Positions 1-7,698 of a DNA stretch of 29,283 nucleotides are shown in pieces. The translations under genes were made by a program, and so were the position numbers. The stretch is from WHSW01 sp035296705 (GTDB lineage: Bacteria; Actinomycetota; Thermoleophilia; Solirubrobacterales; 70-9), in NCBI GenBank assembly GCA_035296705.1, contig DATHAL010000004.1, positions 1-29,283 on the forward strand, written 5' to 3'. The notes under the pieces were generated by a model. That model ran no database searches. It was given only the letters and a program-made list of their open reading frames with translations, and was not told the DNA's origin. Every line of letters begins with the position of its first letter. Position 1 is the stretch's first letter.

Positions 1-410
1 AACGTGTAGTCCGTGGCGCCGAGGTCGTTGTCGATCGTCTTCGGTACCCCGATCACGTTGACGCCGTTCTCGTTGAGCTTCTGCGCGGCGCCGAGGGTGT
101 CCTCGCCGCCGATCACGATCAGGCCGTCGACCCCGTCGCGCTCGAGGTTCGCGGCGATCCGCTCAGCGCCGCCGTCCTCCTTGATCGGATTCGTGCGGGA
201 GGAGCCGAGGATCGTGCCCCCGCGCGGCAGGATCCCGCGGACCTCCGGAATCCCGAGCGCCCGCGAGTCTCCCTCGAGCGGTCCGCGCCAGCCGTCGCGA
301 TAGCCGACGAACTCGTGGCGGTACTCCCCCACCCCCTTGCGGACGATCGCCCGGATCACTGCGTTGAGACCGGGGCAATCTCCGCCACCGGTCAGAACGC
401 CGAAACGCAC
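1..410 (-). CDS. 6-phosphofructokinase, pyrophosphate-dependent type (3' part lies outside the window)
   Basis: The N-terminal 136 codons of a PfkA-family phosphofructokinase are visible; the rest lies beyond base 1. The enzyme phosphorylates fructose 6-phosphate to fructose 1,6-bisphosphate. Visible motifs are the N-terminal GVLTGGGDCPGLNAVIR loop, GGTILGSSRTNP around residues 64-74, GGEDT at 101-105 and PKTIDND at 123-129. Numbering matches E. coli PfkA, so the two residues that separate phosphoryl donors can be read directly: position 104 is Asp and position 124 is Lys. ATP enzymes usually have Gly104 and Gly124; PPi enzymes have Asp104 and Lys124. I therefore infer a PPi-dependent, reversible enzyme. 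The start is the GTG at 410, because an in-frame TAA sits four codons upstream. It begins 9 bases after the preceding gene, at the end of the trp transcription unit. Confidence 0.9.
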   Translation of the reverse strand, partial: MRFGVLTGGGDCPGLNAVIRAIVRKGVGEYRHEFVGYRDGWRGPLEGDSRALGIPEVRGILPRGGTILGSSRTNPIKEDGGAERIAANLERDGVDGLIVIGGEDTLGAAQKLNENGVNVIGVPKTIDNDLGATDYT

Positions 411-419
411 GCGCGCACC

Positions 420-1112
420 TTAGCCGAGCGCGCTTCGCCGGACCGCCATGAACTCCACGGCCTCCGCGACGGGATCCGAAGCGGCGGCGAGCTCCGCGTA
501 CGGGAGCTCGGCGCCGGTGAAGCCGGTCGCATTCCAGAGCGGCCCCGACGGCGGCGCCGTCCACGGAGCGACGTACGCGTAGGGCTCGGAATGCTCCTCG
601 TCGCCGGGCGAGATGCCGTAGGTCGCGCGCCGGCCGTCCGCCTCCACACCCGCCTCGATCGCGATGTCGAAGTGCTCCGGCCACACGATCGCCGGGGTCG
701 CGTCGGCCGCCGGATCCACGCGCGAGCGAAAGCTCTCGAGCGCCTCGGTCCCGAACGCGTAGAGCTCCCCGAGCCGCCGGGCGGCCGCGGGGTCGATGTC
801 GAGGGACGACCGATCCTCCGGCAGACCCGCCGGGAAGAGCTCCTCGCCCACGAACTCCGCCGCCTCGGCCAGGCTCGTCAGCCGCATGCGTCGCTCCGCC
901 TCGTCCTCGAGCACGACGAGGTCGACGCCGTCGACCCGAACCTGGATCGAGTGGCCGTCGAGGGAGAACGGCGGCGTGCCGAAGCCGCCCGGCGTGTGCG
1001 TGAGCGCGATCTCGTTGTGCGGCTTGCGCGCCGCCGCGACGATCTCCTCGGCGACGCGGTGGAGCGCGCCTCGGGTCGCGGCGAAGCTCGGCGGGAGCGG
1101 CTCGAGCCGCAT
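420..1112 (-). CDS. Conserved-looking hypothetical protein, 230 aa
   Basis: I do not recognise this family with confidence. The protein is soluble, acidic and has no signal peptide or membrane segment. It looks like a two-part fold: an N-terminal half with a strand-rich stretch (FSLDGHSIQVRVDGVDLVVL, about residues 49-68) and a C-terminal half containing IVWPEHFDIAIEAG (about 142-155), then an SPGDEEHSEPYAYVAPW motif. The ordering is faintly like actinobacterial DUF5996 proteins, but that is a memory-based guess. It lies 13 bases after the small membrane gene and 9 bases before the phosphofructokinase, so it is almost certainly co-transcribed with both. Frame use across 693 bases is consistent with real coding sequence. 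Function unknown. Confidence 0.75.
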   Translation of the reverse strand: MRLEPLPPSFAATRGALHRVAEEIVAAARKPHNEIALTHTPGGFGTPPFSLDGHSIQVRVDGVDLVVLEDEAERRMRLTSLAEAAEFVGEELFPAGLPEDRSSLDIDPAAARRLGELYAFGTEALESFRSRVDPAADATPAIVWPEHFDIAIEAGVEADGRRATYGISPGDEEHSEPYAYVAPWTAPPSGPLWNATGFTGAELPYAELAAASDPVAEAVEFMAVRRSALG

Positions 1113-1125
1113 CGGCTTCAGTGCA

Positions 1126-1287
1126 CTAGGGCCGGAGCCGCTCGAACAACGGCTGCGCCCAGCGGTCGAGCACGCCGTTGAACAGGACGAACAGGAAGAT
1201 CAGGGCGGCGACCGTCCCGCCGAGCGAGAAGGCGTATGCGATCACCATCAAGACCAGCCCCACGACCGTGAAAACCAGCAGGCGCAC
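1126..1287 (-). CDS. Small membrane protein, 53 aa, downstream of trpA
   Basis: A 53-codon frame starts at GTG 1287, 18 bases after the trpA stop, and ends at TAG 1126. Residues 3-19 (LLVFTVVGLVLMVIAYA) and about 22-40 (LGGTVAALIFLFVLFNGVL) form two hydrophobic segments joined by a very short turn, followed by a polar amphipathic tail (DRWAQPLFERLRP). No cysteine or obvious binding motif is visible. A weak AAGGGG lies 13 bases before the start; an in-frame ATG at codon 14 is an alternative start giving a shorter protein. It fills almost all the gap between trpA and the next gene, and no competing frame is better. It resembles short two-helix proteins of unknown function; I cannot name a family. 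Confidence 0.6.
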   Translation of the reverse strand: MRLLVFTVVGLVLMVIAYAFSLGGTVAALIFLFVLFNGVLDRWAQPLFERLRP

Positions 1288-1305
1288 GGCCGGGAATCTA
1301 CCCCT

Positions 1306-2100
1306 TCAACGGGCCAGCGCGGCGCGCGCCGCTGCGATGAACTCGGTCACCGCCGCAGTCGCCGCGGGCGTGTCCGCCGCCTCCCCGACGGCGCGAACCA
1401 GCCGCGAGCCGATGATCACGCCGTCCGCAACCCGTCCGACCTCCGCCGCCTGCTCCGGAGTGCCGATCCCAAACCCCACCGCCACCGGGACGGGGGCGTC
1501 TGCCTTCGTCGCCTCGACCAGCTCGCCCACCTCAGCCGGGAGCCGATCCCGCTCGCCGGTCGTCCGCGTGTCGGAGACGACGTAGACGAAGCCGTCGGCC
1601 GCGGCGCAGATCCGCGTCCGGCGCTCCGAGGGCGTTGTCGGCGCCACGAGCGGAACGAGCGCGAGGCCGGCACCCCGGAGCGCCTCGGCGATCTCGCCGC
1701 CCTCCTCGATCGGCAGGTCGGGGACGATCGCGCCGGCGGCGCCGGCGTCCGCGAGCGCCCGCGCGAATCGCTCTGGGCCCCGCGCGAGCGCCATGTTCGC
1801 GTACGTCATCGCGACCACGGGCACGCGGTCCGCGATCCCGGCGCAAACCTCGAGCACCGACTCGAGCGTCGCCCCCGCCTGAAGTGCCCGCGTGGCCGCC
1901 GCGTGGATCACCGGCCCGTCCGCGAGCGGATCCGAGAACGGGATCCCGAGCTCGATCACGTCGGCGCCGGCCTCGACGTAGGCGTCGGCGACAGCGCTGG
2001 AAGAGTCCGGGTTCGGAAAGCCGCCCATCATGTAGGGCATCAGGGCGGCCCGGCCCTCCCCCCTCGCCGCGTCGAACGCGGCACCGATCCGATCAGCCAT
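1306..2100 (-). CDS. trpA: Tryptophan synthase alpha chain
   Basis: The 264-residue alpha subunit of tryptophan synthase cleaves indole-3-glycerol phosphate to indole and glyceraldehyde 3-phosphate; indole is channelled to the beta subunit. It is a TIM barrel of the usual family length. The catalytic acids lie in ADVIELGIPFSDPLADGP: Glu50 and Asp61 correspond to Glu49 and Asp60 of the Salmonella enzyme. The phosphate-site glycine loops GFGIGTPEQA and GVIIGSRLV are present near the C-terminus. The start overlaps the trpB end by 8 bases, which implies translational coupling with the partner subunit. Confidence 0.97.
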   Translation of the reverse strand: MADRIGAAFDAARGEGRAALMPYMMGGFPNPDSSSAVADAYVEAGADVIELGIPFSDPLADGPVIHAAATRALQAGATLESVLEVCAGIADRVPVVAMTYANMALARGPERFARALADAGAAGAIVPDLPIEEGGEIAEALRGAGLALVPLVAPTTPSERRTRICAAADGFVYVVSDTRTTGERDRLPAEVGELVEATKADAPVPVAVGFGIGTPEQAAEVGRVADGVIIGSRLVRAVGEAADTPAATAAVTEFIAAARAALAR

Positions 2101-3271
2101 CGGCGCCGAGACGCTCGACCACCTCGGCGAGGTCCTTGTCTCCGCGGCCGCTGAGGGTCAAGACGTCGTATCCAGCGCCCTTACCGGCGTTCTGGAGGAG
2201 CCAGGCGATAGCGTGCGCGGGCTCGAGTGCCGGGATGATCCCCTCGAGCCGCGCCAGCTCGCCGAAGGCTCCGAGCGCCTCGTCGTCGGTGACGGCCTCG
2301 TACCGCACCCTGCCCGTGTCGCGCAGATGGGCGTGCTCGGGCCCGACGCCGGGGTAGTCCAGGCCGGCCGAGACCGAGTGCGCCTCGAGGATCTGGCCCT
2401 CCTCGTCGGCGAGCACCGAGGAGAGGGCGCCGTGGAGAACGCCGGTACGCCCCGCACTCAGCGAGGCGCCGTGGCGGGCGCCGTCGAGCCCCTCGCCGCC
2501 GGCCTCGACCCCGACCAGCTCGACGGCCTCGTCCTGGAGGAACGGCATGAAGGTGCCGATCGCGTTCGAGCCGCCACCGACGCAGGCGATCACCCGCACC
2601 GGGAGCGATCCCTCCGCTGCGAGCGCCTGGGCGCGCGACTCGTCGCCGATCACGCGCTGCAGGTCGCGCACGAGCGCGGGGTAGGGGGCCGGTCCGACCG
2701 CGGAGCCGATGATGTAATGGGTGTTGGCAACGTTGGTAACCCAGTCGCGGATCGCGGCGCTGACGGCCTCCTTGAGCGTCCTCGCTCCGGCCTCGACAGG
2801 AGCGACCTCCGCGCCGAGCAGCCGCATCCGCTCCACGTTCGGGGCTTGGCGGCGCATGTCCTCGGTGCCCATGTACACGACGCATTCGAGCCCGAGCAAC
2901 GCGCAGGCCGTCGCCGTGGCCACGCCGTGCTGGCCCGCCCCGGTCTCGGCGATCACCCGCGGCTTGCCCATCCGTTTCGCGAGCAGCGCCTGGCCGACGG
3001 CGTTGTTGATCTTGTGGGCGCCGGTGTGGGCGAGGTCCTCGCGCTTCAGGTAGACGCGCCGGCCCACGCGCTCCGACAGCCGCTGGGCGAGATAAAGCGG
3101 CGTCGGGCGGCCGACGAAGTCGCGCAGCAGCCGATCGAGCTCGTCGCGAAACGCGGCGTCGTCCCGCGCCTCGCCCCACGCGACCGTGAGCTCATCGAGC
3201 GCCGCGATCAGGACCTCGGGGACGAACCGTCCCCCGTAGGGGCCGAAGCGCTCCTCGACGACGGAGCTCAC
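2093..3271 (-). CDS. trpB: Tryptophan synthase beta chain
   Basis: The 392-residue PLP-dependent beta subunit condenses indole with L-serine to make tryptophan. The PLP lysine is Lys87 in EDLAHTGAHKINNA, and the catalytic Glu109 lies in AETGAGQHG; both match the Salmonella numbering. The cofactor phosphate loop GGGSNAIG is present around residues 233-240. The start is GTG 3271, which overlaps the trpF stop as GTGA (3268-3271). The far end overlaps trpA by 8 bases. The sequence looks like the standard TrpB1 type that pairs with TrpA, not the stand-alone TrpB2 form. Confidence 0.97.
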   Translation of the reverse strand: MSSVVEERFGPYGGRFVPEVLIAALDELTVAWGEARDDAAFRDELDRLLRDFVGRPTPLYLAQRLSERVGRRVYLKREDLAHTGAHKINNAVGQALLAKRMGKPRVIAETGAGQHGVATATACALLGLECVVYMGTEDMRRQAPNVERMRLLGAEVAPVEAGARTLKEAVSAAIRDWVTNVANTHYIIGSAVGPAPYPALVRDLQRVIGDESRAQALAAEGSLPVRVIACVGGGSNAIGTFMPFLQDEAVELVGVEAGGEGLDGARHGASLSAGRTGVLHGALSSVLADEEGQILEAHSVSAGLDYPGVGPEHAHLRDTGRVRYEAVTDDEALGAFGELARLEGIIPALEPAHAIAWLLQNAGKGAGYDVLTLSGRGDKDLAEVVERLGADG

Positions 3272-3915
3272 CTCGGGACCGCCGGACGCTCGGCGGCGAC
3301 CGCCTGCGCCCTCTCCATGAATGCCGTCATCAGCACGTGGTCCTTGATCCCGGGATCGGACTCGACGCCGCTCGCGACGTCGACCGCGTACGGCTGCGCG
3401 AGCTCGATCGCAGTCGCGACGTTGTCGGGGCTGAGCCCGCCGGCGAGGATGAACGGGACCGCGGAGCGCCGCGCGGCGGCAATCTCCCAGTCGAAGCTCT
3501 CACCGGTCCCGCCAGGGGCGCCCGGGCGGTGGGCGTCGAGCAGGTGGAAGTCGGTGCGGTAGGTCTCGGCGGCCTGCACGTCCGCGGTGCTGTGGACGCG
3601 CAGCGCCTTGATCACCTTGCATCCCGTGCGACGCGCGGCCTCGCGGCAGAAGTCCGGCCCCTCGTCCCCGTGGAGCTGGAGCATTGCGAGCTGCTCGTCC
3701 TCGGCGTGGCGGGCGAGCTCGTCGAGGGTCGCGTTGACGAATACCCCCACCACCTGCACGCTGCGGCGCAGCTCGGCGCTGATCTCGGTCGCGACCTGAG
3801 GATCGCAGCGCCGCGGGCTGCGCTCCCAGTGGTTGAGCCCGATCGCCCAAGCGCCGAGGCGCGCGGCCTCGCGCGCGTCCTCGATCCTCGTGATCCCGCA
3901 GAACTTCACCCGCAT
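3268..3915 (-). CDS. trpF: Phosphoribosylanthranilate isomerase
   Basis: The 215-residue TIM-barrel isomerase converts N-(5'-phosphoribosyl)anthranilate to the carboxyphenylamino-deoxyribulose phosphate used by TrpC. The catalytic cysteine is Cys6 in VKFCGIT and the catalytic aspartate is Asp127 in HLLDAH. The phosphate-binding end PFILAGGLSPDNV and VDVASGVES are both present. The usual GFxFxxxSPR motif is GLNHWERSPR here, a variant I associate with actinobacterial proteins. TrpF is a separate gene and not fused to TrpC. It starts 33 bases after the HtrA protease gene and overlaps trpB by 4 bases. The gap before it has no strong ribosome binding site. Confidence 0.95.
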   Translation of the reverse strand: MRVKFCGITRIEDAREAARLGAWAIGLNHWERSPRRCDPQVATEISAELRRSVQVVGVFVNATLDELARHAEDEQLAMLQLHGDEGPDFCREAARRTGCKVIKALRVHSTADVQAAETYRTDFHLLDAHRPGAPGGTGESFDWEIAAARRSAVPFILAGGLSPDNVATAIELAQPYAVDVASGVESDPGIKDHVLMTAFMERAQAVAAERPAVPR

Positions 3916-3948
3916 CTCGCGGGAAAGGTTAGGGCGCTGGCGCTGGGG

Positions 3949-5145
3949 TTAGCCGCGTGCCTGCGCGGGTCTGTCCGCCAGCTCGACGCTGACGGTTCGC
4001 TCCTGCCCGCCGCGCAGGAGCGTGAGCGCAAGGCTGTCGCCCGGATTCTTCGAATCGACGGCGGTGATCACATCGTCCATCCCGCTCACCTCGTTGCCGT
4101 CGACGGCGGTGATCACATCGCCTCCGGCGCGGATCCGCTGCCCGCCGACGTTCACCGTCGCGTCGCCGGCCTCGATCCCCGCCTTGTCCGCGGGGCTGTC
4201 GGGAACGACGGACTGCACGATCGCGCCGTGGTCGACGTCGAGGTTGAGCACGTCCGCGACCTCGGGCGTCAGATCCCCGCCGCTGATCCCGAGGAATGCA
4301 TGCTGGACCTCACCGTCGGAGATCAGCTGCTGGGCGATCTCGCGCACGGTGTCGATCGGCACGGCGAAGCCGATCCCGACGTTGCCCTCCGAGCCGCCGC
4401 CGGACTCGATCTGCGACGTGATTCCGATCACCTTGCCCTCGGCGTCGAGCAGCGGGCCACCGGAGTTACCGGGGTTGATCGGCGCGTCGGTCTGGATCGC
4501 ATTGGTGATCGTGAAGCCGTTGGGGGCATTGATCTCCCGCTGAACGGCGGAGACGATGCCGGCTGTGGCCGAGCGGTCGAGGCCATACGGGTTGCCGATC
4601 GCGACGACCGGATCGCCGACCTTCACGTCGGCGGAGTCACCGAGCTCGAGCGGCTGGAGCTGGTCGACACCGTCGCTGACCTGGAGCACCGCGACGTCGG
4701 TGGATTTGTCCTCGCCGACCACCTTCGCGTCGTACGTGTCGCCATCCTCGCCTCCGACCCGGACCGTCACCTGGTCGGCGCCGGCGACGACGTGCTCGTT
4801 GGTGAGGATGTGGCCCTGGTCGTCGTAGACGAATCCGGAGCCCGTGGCGGTGCCGCCGCCAGATTGCCCGAAGGGGTTGAACGGCGAGGGCTGCGCGGCC
4901 TGCTTCGCCTCGATGTAGACGACGCCAGGGGCGTCGTCGGTGTAGATCTGGTTGACGGAGAGCGCCTTCCCGGTCTCGTCGGCGGCCGGCTGGGCCGTCG
5001 AGCCCGCCGGCGCGCTCACCGTGGTGGTCGTGGTGGTGTCGTCCCCCTGGACCCAGCCGGCGGCGATCGCGGCCCATCCGAGCAGGCCCACGACGAGCCC
5101 TCCGGCGACGGCGGAGGCGAACGGTGTCCTCAAGCGCTTCATCAT
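3949..5145 (-). CDS. HtrA/DegP-type membrane-anchored serine protease with PDZ domain
   Basis: This 398-residue protein is a trypsin-like protease of the HtrA family, acting outside the membrane on misfolded proteins. Residues 1-6 are basic and about 9-31 form a single membrane anchor or uncleaved signal. A low-complexity Thr/Ser/Ala/Pro linker follows (36-60). The protease domain shows the full triad: His118 in LTNEHVV, Asp150 in STDVAVL and Ser228 in GNSGGP. One PDZ domain covers roughly residues 280-390. The gene sits inside the trp operon between trpC and trpF, with a 79-base gap before it and 33 bases after. The start could be either of two adjacent ATG codons (5145 or 5142). A protease has no known step in tryptophan synthesis, so the position may reflect only insertion into an old operon. 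Confidence 0.93.
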   Translation of the reverse strand: MMKRLRTPFASAVAGGLVVGLLGWAAIAAGWVQGDDTTTTTTVSAPAGSTAQPAADETGKALSVNQIYTDDAPGVVYIEAKQAAQPSPFNPFGQSGGGTATGSGFVYDDQGHILTNEHVVAGADQVTVRVGGEDGDTYDAKVVGEDKSTDVAVLQVSDGVDQLQPLELGDSADVKVGDPVVAIGNPYGLDRSATAGIVSAVQREINAPNGFTITNAIQTDAPINPGNSGGPLLDAEGKVIGITSQIESGGGSEGNVGIGFAVPIDTVREIAQQLISDGEVQHAFLGISGGDLTPEVADVLNLDVDHGAIVQSVVPDSPADKAGIEAGDATVNVGGQRIRAGGDVITAVDGNEVSGMDDVITAVDSKNPGDSLALTLLRGGQERTVSVELADRPAQARG

Positions 5146-5224
5146 GCGCCCCAGGATTGCGGGGCTTGCCTAAACCGCCCTAAGCGGAAGCGAAAGCGAG
5201 CCTAAGGATCCAGGTGACGGCCGC
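5146..5224 (-). promoter_or_regulatory. 79-base trpC-htrA gap with three TTAGG boxes
   Basis: On the minus strand TTAGG occurs three times (plus-strand CCTAA at 5169-5173, 5179-5183 and 5201-5205), spaced 10 and 22 bases. The first in transcription order is part of TAGGCT (5204 to 5199), which fits TANNNT and would start a transcript about 47 bases before the htrA ATG. This is the largest gap in the trp unit, so a separate htrA promoter is plausible. The same CCTAACC string recurs in the 33-base htrA-trpF gap. Confidence 0.35.
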
Positions 5225-6049
5225 TCAGCGGCCCTCGGCCGCGCGGTCCATGTAGTGCTCGCGGGTGCGCTCGTCGTCGCGCGTGAGGTCCCGAACCGCC
5301 GCCTCTGGGTCGCCGGAGCGCATCAGCGTCTCCCCGATCAGAACGGCATCGCAGCCGATCCGCTCGAGCTCGGAGAGCTGCTCCCAGTGGTCGTAGCCGG
5401 ACTCCGAGACCACCGTCTTGCCGGCCGGGACGTCGACGATCAGCTCGACGGTCGTCTCCAGGTCGACGGTGAGGTCGTGCAGGTCCCGGTTGTTGATCCC
5501 GAGCACGTCCGCGTCCACCTCCAGCGCCCGCTCGAGCTCGCGCTCGTCGTGCACCTCGACCAGGCAGTCGAGGTCGAGCAAACGCGCCTCCTCATACAAC
5601 GTGCGGAGGTCCTCGTCCGAGAGCGCCGCGACGATCAGGAGGACGGCGTCGGAGCCGTTCACCGCCGCCTCATATAGCTGGTAGGGCTCGACGATGAAGT
5701 CCTTGCGGAGGATCGGCAAGCCCGACGCGGCCCGCGCCGCCCGCAGGTCCTCGAGCGAGCCGCCGAAGTTGCGCTGGTCGGTGAGCACGGAGAGCGCCGC
5801 GGCGCCGCCGCGCTCATAGGCGGCGCACACCTCCGCGACCGTTGGGTCGGCCGCGATCTCGCCCACGCTCGGAGAGCGGCGCTTGAACTCGGCGATCAGC
5901 GACACCCCGGGTCGCACGAGGGCCTCGCGGAACGGCCGCGAGCCGCTCAGCGTCCCGATCGCGCCGCGGAGCTGCTCGACCGGCACCCGCCGCTTGCGCT
6001 CCTCGACGTCCTCTCGCGCCGCCCCCACGAGCTCTTCGAGCCTGCTCAT
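5225..6049 (-). CDS. trpC: Indole-3-glycerol phosphate synthase
   Basis: The 274-residue TIM-barrel enzyme closes the indole ring to give indole-3-glycerol phosphate. Diagnostic segments are LIAEFKRRSPSVGEI (catalytic Lys), LRKDFIVEPYQLYEA (second catalytic Lys), GINNRDLHDL and VSESGYDHWEQL near the phosphate site. Length is typical for a monofunctional TrpC. It starts 22 bases after the trpD stop. A TACCCT box (6064 to 6059) lies 9 bases before the ATG and could give an internal transcript, but it may be chance. Downstream is the HtrA gene and not trpF, which is unusual. Confidence 0.96.
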   Translation of the reverse strand: MSRLEELVGAAREDVEERKRRVPVEQLRGAIGTLSGSRPFREALVRPGVSLIAEFKRRSPSVGEIAADPTVAEVCAAYERGGAAALSVLTDQRNFGGSLEDLRAARAASGLPILRKDFIVEPYQLYEAAVNGSDAVLLIVAALSDEDLRTLYEEARLLDLDCLVEVHDERELERALEVDADVLGINNRDLHDLTVDLETTVELIVDVPAGKTVVSESGYDHWEQLSELERIGCDAVLIGETLMRSGDPEAAVRDLTRDDERTREHYMDRAAEGR

Positions 6050-6071
6050 GCTCGCAGCAGGGTAGCTGGGA

Positions 6072-7103
6072 TCAGGCCGCCGAGAGCTCGCCGCTCAGCA
6101 CCCGCAGCCGCTCGAGCACGCCGAGCGCGGCGCCCGAATCGATCGTCTCGTGGGCGCGCTCGACGCCCGCCGGCAGGTCGTGCGCGCCCCCCGCGACCAT
6201 GATCGCCGCGCCGGCGTTCAGCGCCACCACGTCCCGAGCCGGGCCCGAATCGCCTTCCAGCACGCCCCGCACGACAGCGGCGTTCTCGGCCGGGGTCCCC
6301 CCGGCGATCGCGGGAAGCTCGGCCCGCTGGATGCCCAGGTCCTCCGGGGTGAGGAACCACTCCTCCGTGCCGCCGTCGGCGACCTCGATCACGCGCGTCC
6401 GGCCACCGATCGAGATCTCGTCGATCCCGTCGTCGCCCGAGACGACGAGCGCGCGCTCGCAGCCGAGCCCGACGAGTGCCTCGGCGATCGTCTCCTGGTA
6501 ATGGCGATCGGAGACGCCGAGAAGCTGCCGCATCGCGGTGGCCGGGTTGGTGAGCGGCCCGAGGAAGTTGAAGATCGTGCGCACGCCGAGCGCCTGGCGG
6601 ACCGGCACGACGTGCTTCATCGCAGCGTGGTGTCGCGGCGCGAACATGAACCCGAACCCGACCTCCGCAATGCAGTCGGCGACGGCGTCCGGGCCGAGAT
6701 CGATCCGCACCCCAAGCGCCTCGAGCAGGTCGGCCGAGCCGCTGCGGCTCGTGCTGGAGCGGTTGCCGTGCTTGGCGACCGCGCAGCCTGCGCCCGCCGC
6801 GACCAGCGCCGCGGTGGTCGAGATGTTGAAGGTCGAGGGGCCGCCGCCGGTGCCCGCGGTGTCCACCAGGTCGTCGCGCGGCGCGTCGACCGAGGCGGCC
6901 AACCTGCGCATCGTCCGCGCCAGGCCGACGAGCTCCGCGACCGTCTCCCCCTTCGCCCGCAGCGCGATCAAAAACGCGGCCGTCTGGACCTCCCCCGCCC
7001 GGCCCTCCATCACCTCGTCGAGGACGGCCGACGCGTGGTCGGCGGTCAGGTGCGCGCCCGAGGCCACCTCATCGATCGCGCGCGTGAGGATGTCGTTCGG
7101 CAT
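6072..7103 (-). CDS. trpD: Anthranilate phosphoribosyltransferase
   Basis: The 343-residue enzyme transfers phosphoribose from PRPP to anthranilate. The PRPP/Mg motif DTAGTGGGPSTFNIST, the anthranilate-site segment AKHGNRSSTSRSGSADLLEALG and the RTIFNFLGPLTNPA segment identify it. The true start is ATG 7103 (MPNDILTRAID); the open frame runs on upstream through the gap and into trpG, but that part has no family similarity. The reading frame ends 22 bases before trpC. The N-terminal helical domain and the catalytic domain are both complete. Confidence 0.96.
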   Translation of the reverse strand: MPNDILTRAIDEVASGAHLTADHASAVLDEVMEGRAGEVQTAAFLIALRAKGETVAELVGLARTMRRLAASVDAPRDDLVDTAGTGGGPSTFNISTTAALVAAGAGCAVAKHGNRSSTSRSGSADLLEALGVRIDLGPDAVADCIAEVGFGFMFAPRHHAAMKHVVPVRQALGVRTIFNFLGPLTNPATAMRQLLGVSDRHYQETIAEALVGLGCERALVVSGDDGIDEISIGGRTRVIEVADGGTEEWFLTPEDLGIQRAELPAIAGGTPAENAAVVRGVLEGDSGPARDVVALNAGAAIMVAGGAHDLPAGVERAHETIDSGAALGVLERLRVLSGELSAA

Positions 7104-7135
7104 CGGGCGCGGAGTCTCGCATGCGCTCGTCGTCT

Positions 7136-7696
7136 TCAGCTGCCGAGGAAGTTGGCGAGCAGGCGCTTGCCGTCGGGCGTCAACACCGACTCGGGGTGGA
7201 ACTGGAAGCCCTCCGCGGGAAGCTCGCGGTGGCGGACGGCCATCACCACGTCGCCGTAGCTCGCAGTGCGCTCGAGCTCCGGCGGCAGGCCGGGGTCGGC
7301 GACGAGCGAGTGGTAGCGCCCGGCGCGGAGCGGGTTCGGGATGCCGTCGAACAGGCCGCGGCCGTCGTGCTCGACCTCCGCGTCCTTGCCGTGGATCGGC
7401 TCGCCGCGCACGGTGCGGCCGCCGAACGCCTCGACCATCGCCTGGTGGCCGAGACAGACGCCGAGGGTCGGGACCCCCGCCTCGGGGAAGGCGCGGGAGG
7501 CCTCGATCGAGATCCCGGCGTCGCTGGGCGTGCACGGGCCGGGTGAGACCACCAGCCGGTCGGGACGGCGCTCGAGCAGCTCGGCGACCGTCGCCTTGTC
7601 GTTTCTGACCACGTCGACCTCGGCGCCGAGCTCGCCCAGATACTGGACGAGGTTGTACGTGAACGAGTCGTAGTTGTCGATCATTAGGACATCCAT
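7136..7696 (-). CDS. trpG: Anthranilate synthase glutamine amidotransferase subunit
   Basis: The 186-residue class I glutamine amidotransferase releases ammonia from glutamine for TrpE. The N-terminal signature MIDNYDSFTYN is intact. The catalytic triad is Cys81 in GVCLGHQ, with His167 and Glu169 in GFQFHPES. The start is ATG 7696 (MDVLMIDNYDSF), 2 bases after the trpE stop; a second in-frame ATG at 7684 would remove four residues and cannot be excluded. Like most TrpG/PabA proteins it might also serve para-aminobenzoate synthesis; no separate pabA is visible in the window. Confidence 0.95.
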   Translation of the reverse strand: MDVLMIDNYDSFTYNLVQYLGELGAEVDVVRNDKATVAELLERRPDRLVVSPGPCTPSDAGISIEASRAFPEAGVPTLGVCLGHQAMVEAFGGRTVRGEPIHGKDAEVEHDGRGLFDGIPNPLRAGRYHSLVADPGLPPELERTASYGDVVMAVRHRELPAEGFQFHPESVLTPDGKRLLANFLGS

Positions 7697-7698
7697 CG

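Noticed and set aside
3337..5205. 622-codon plus-strand open frame opposite trpF and htrA
   Set aside because: It is antisense to two genes with complete family motifs. Long empty antisense frames are expected in DNA this GC-rich, and its translation shows no family motif.
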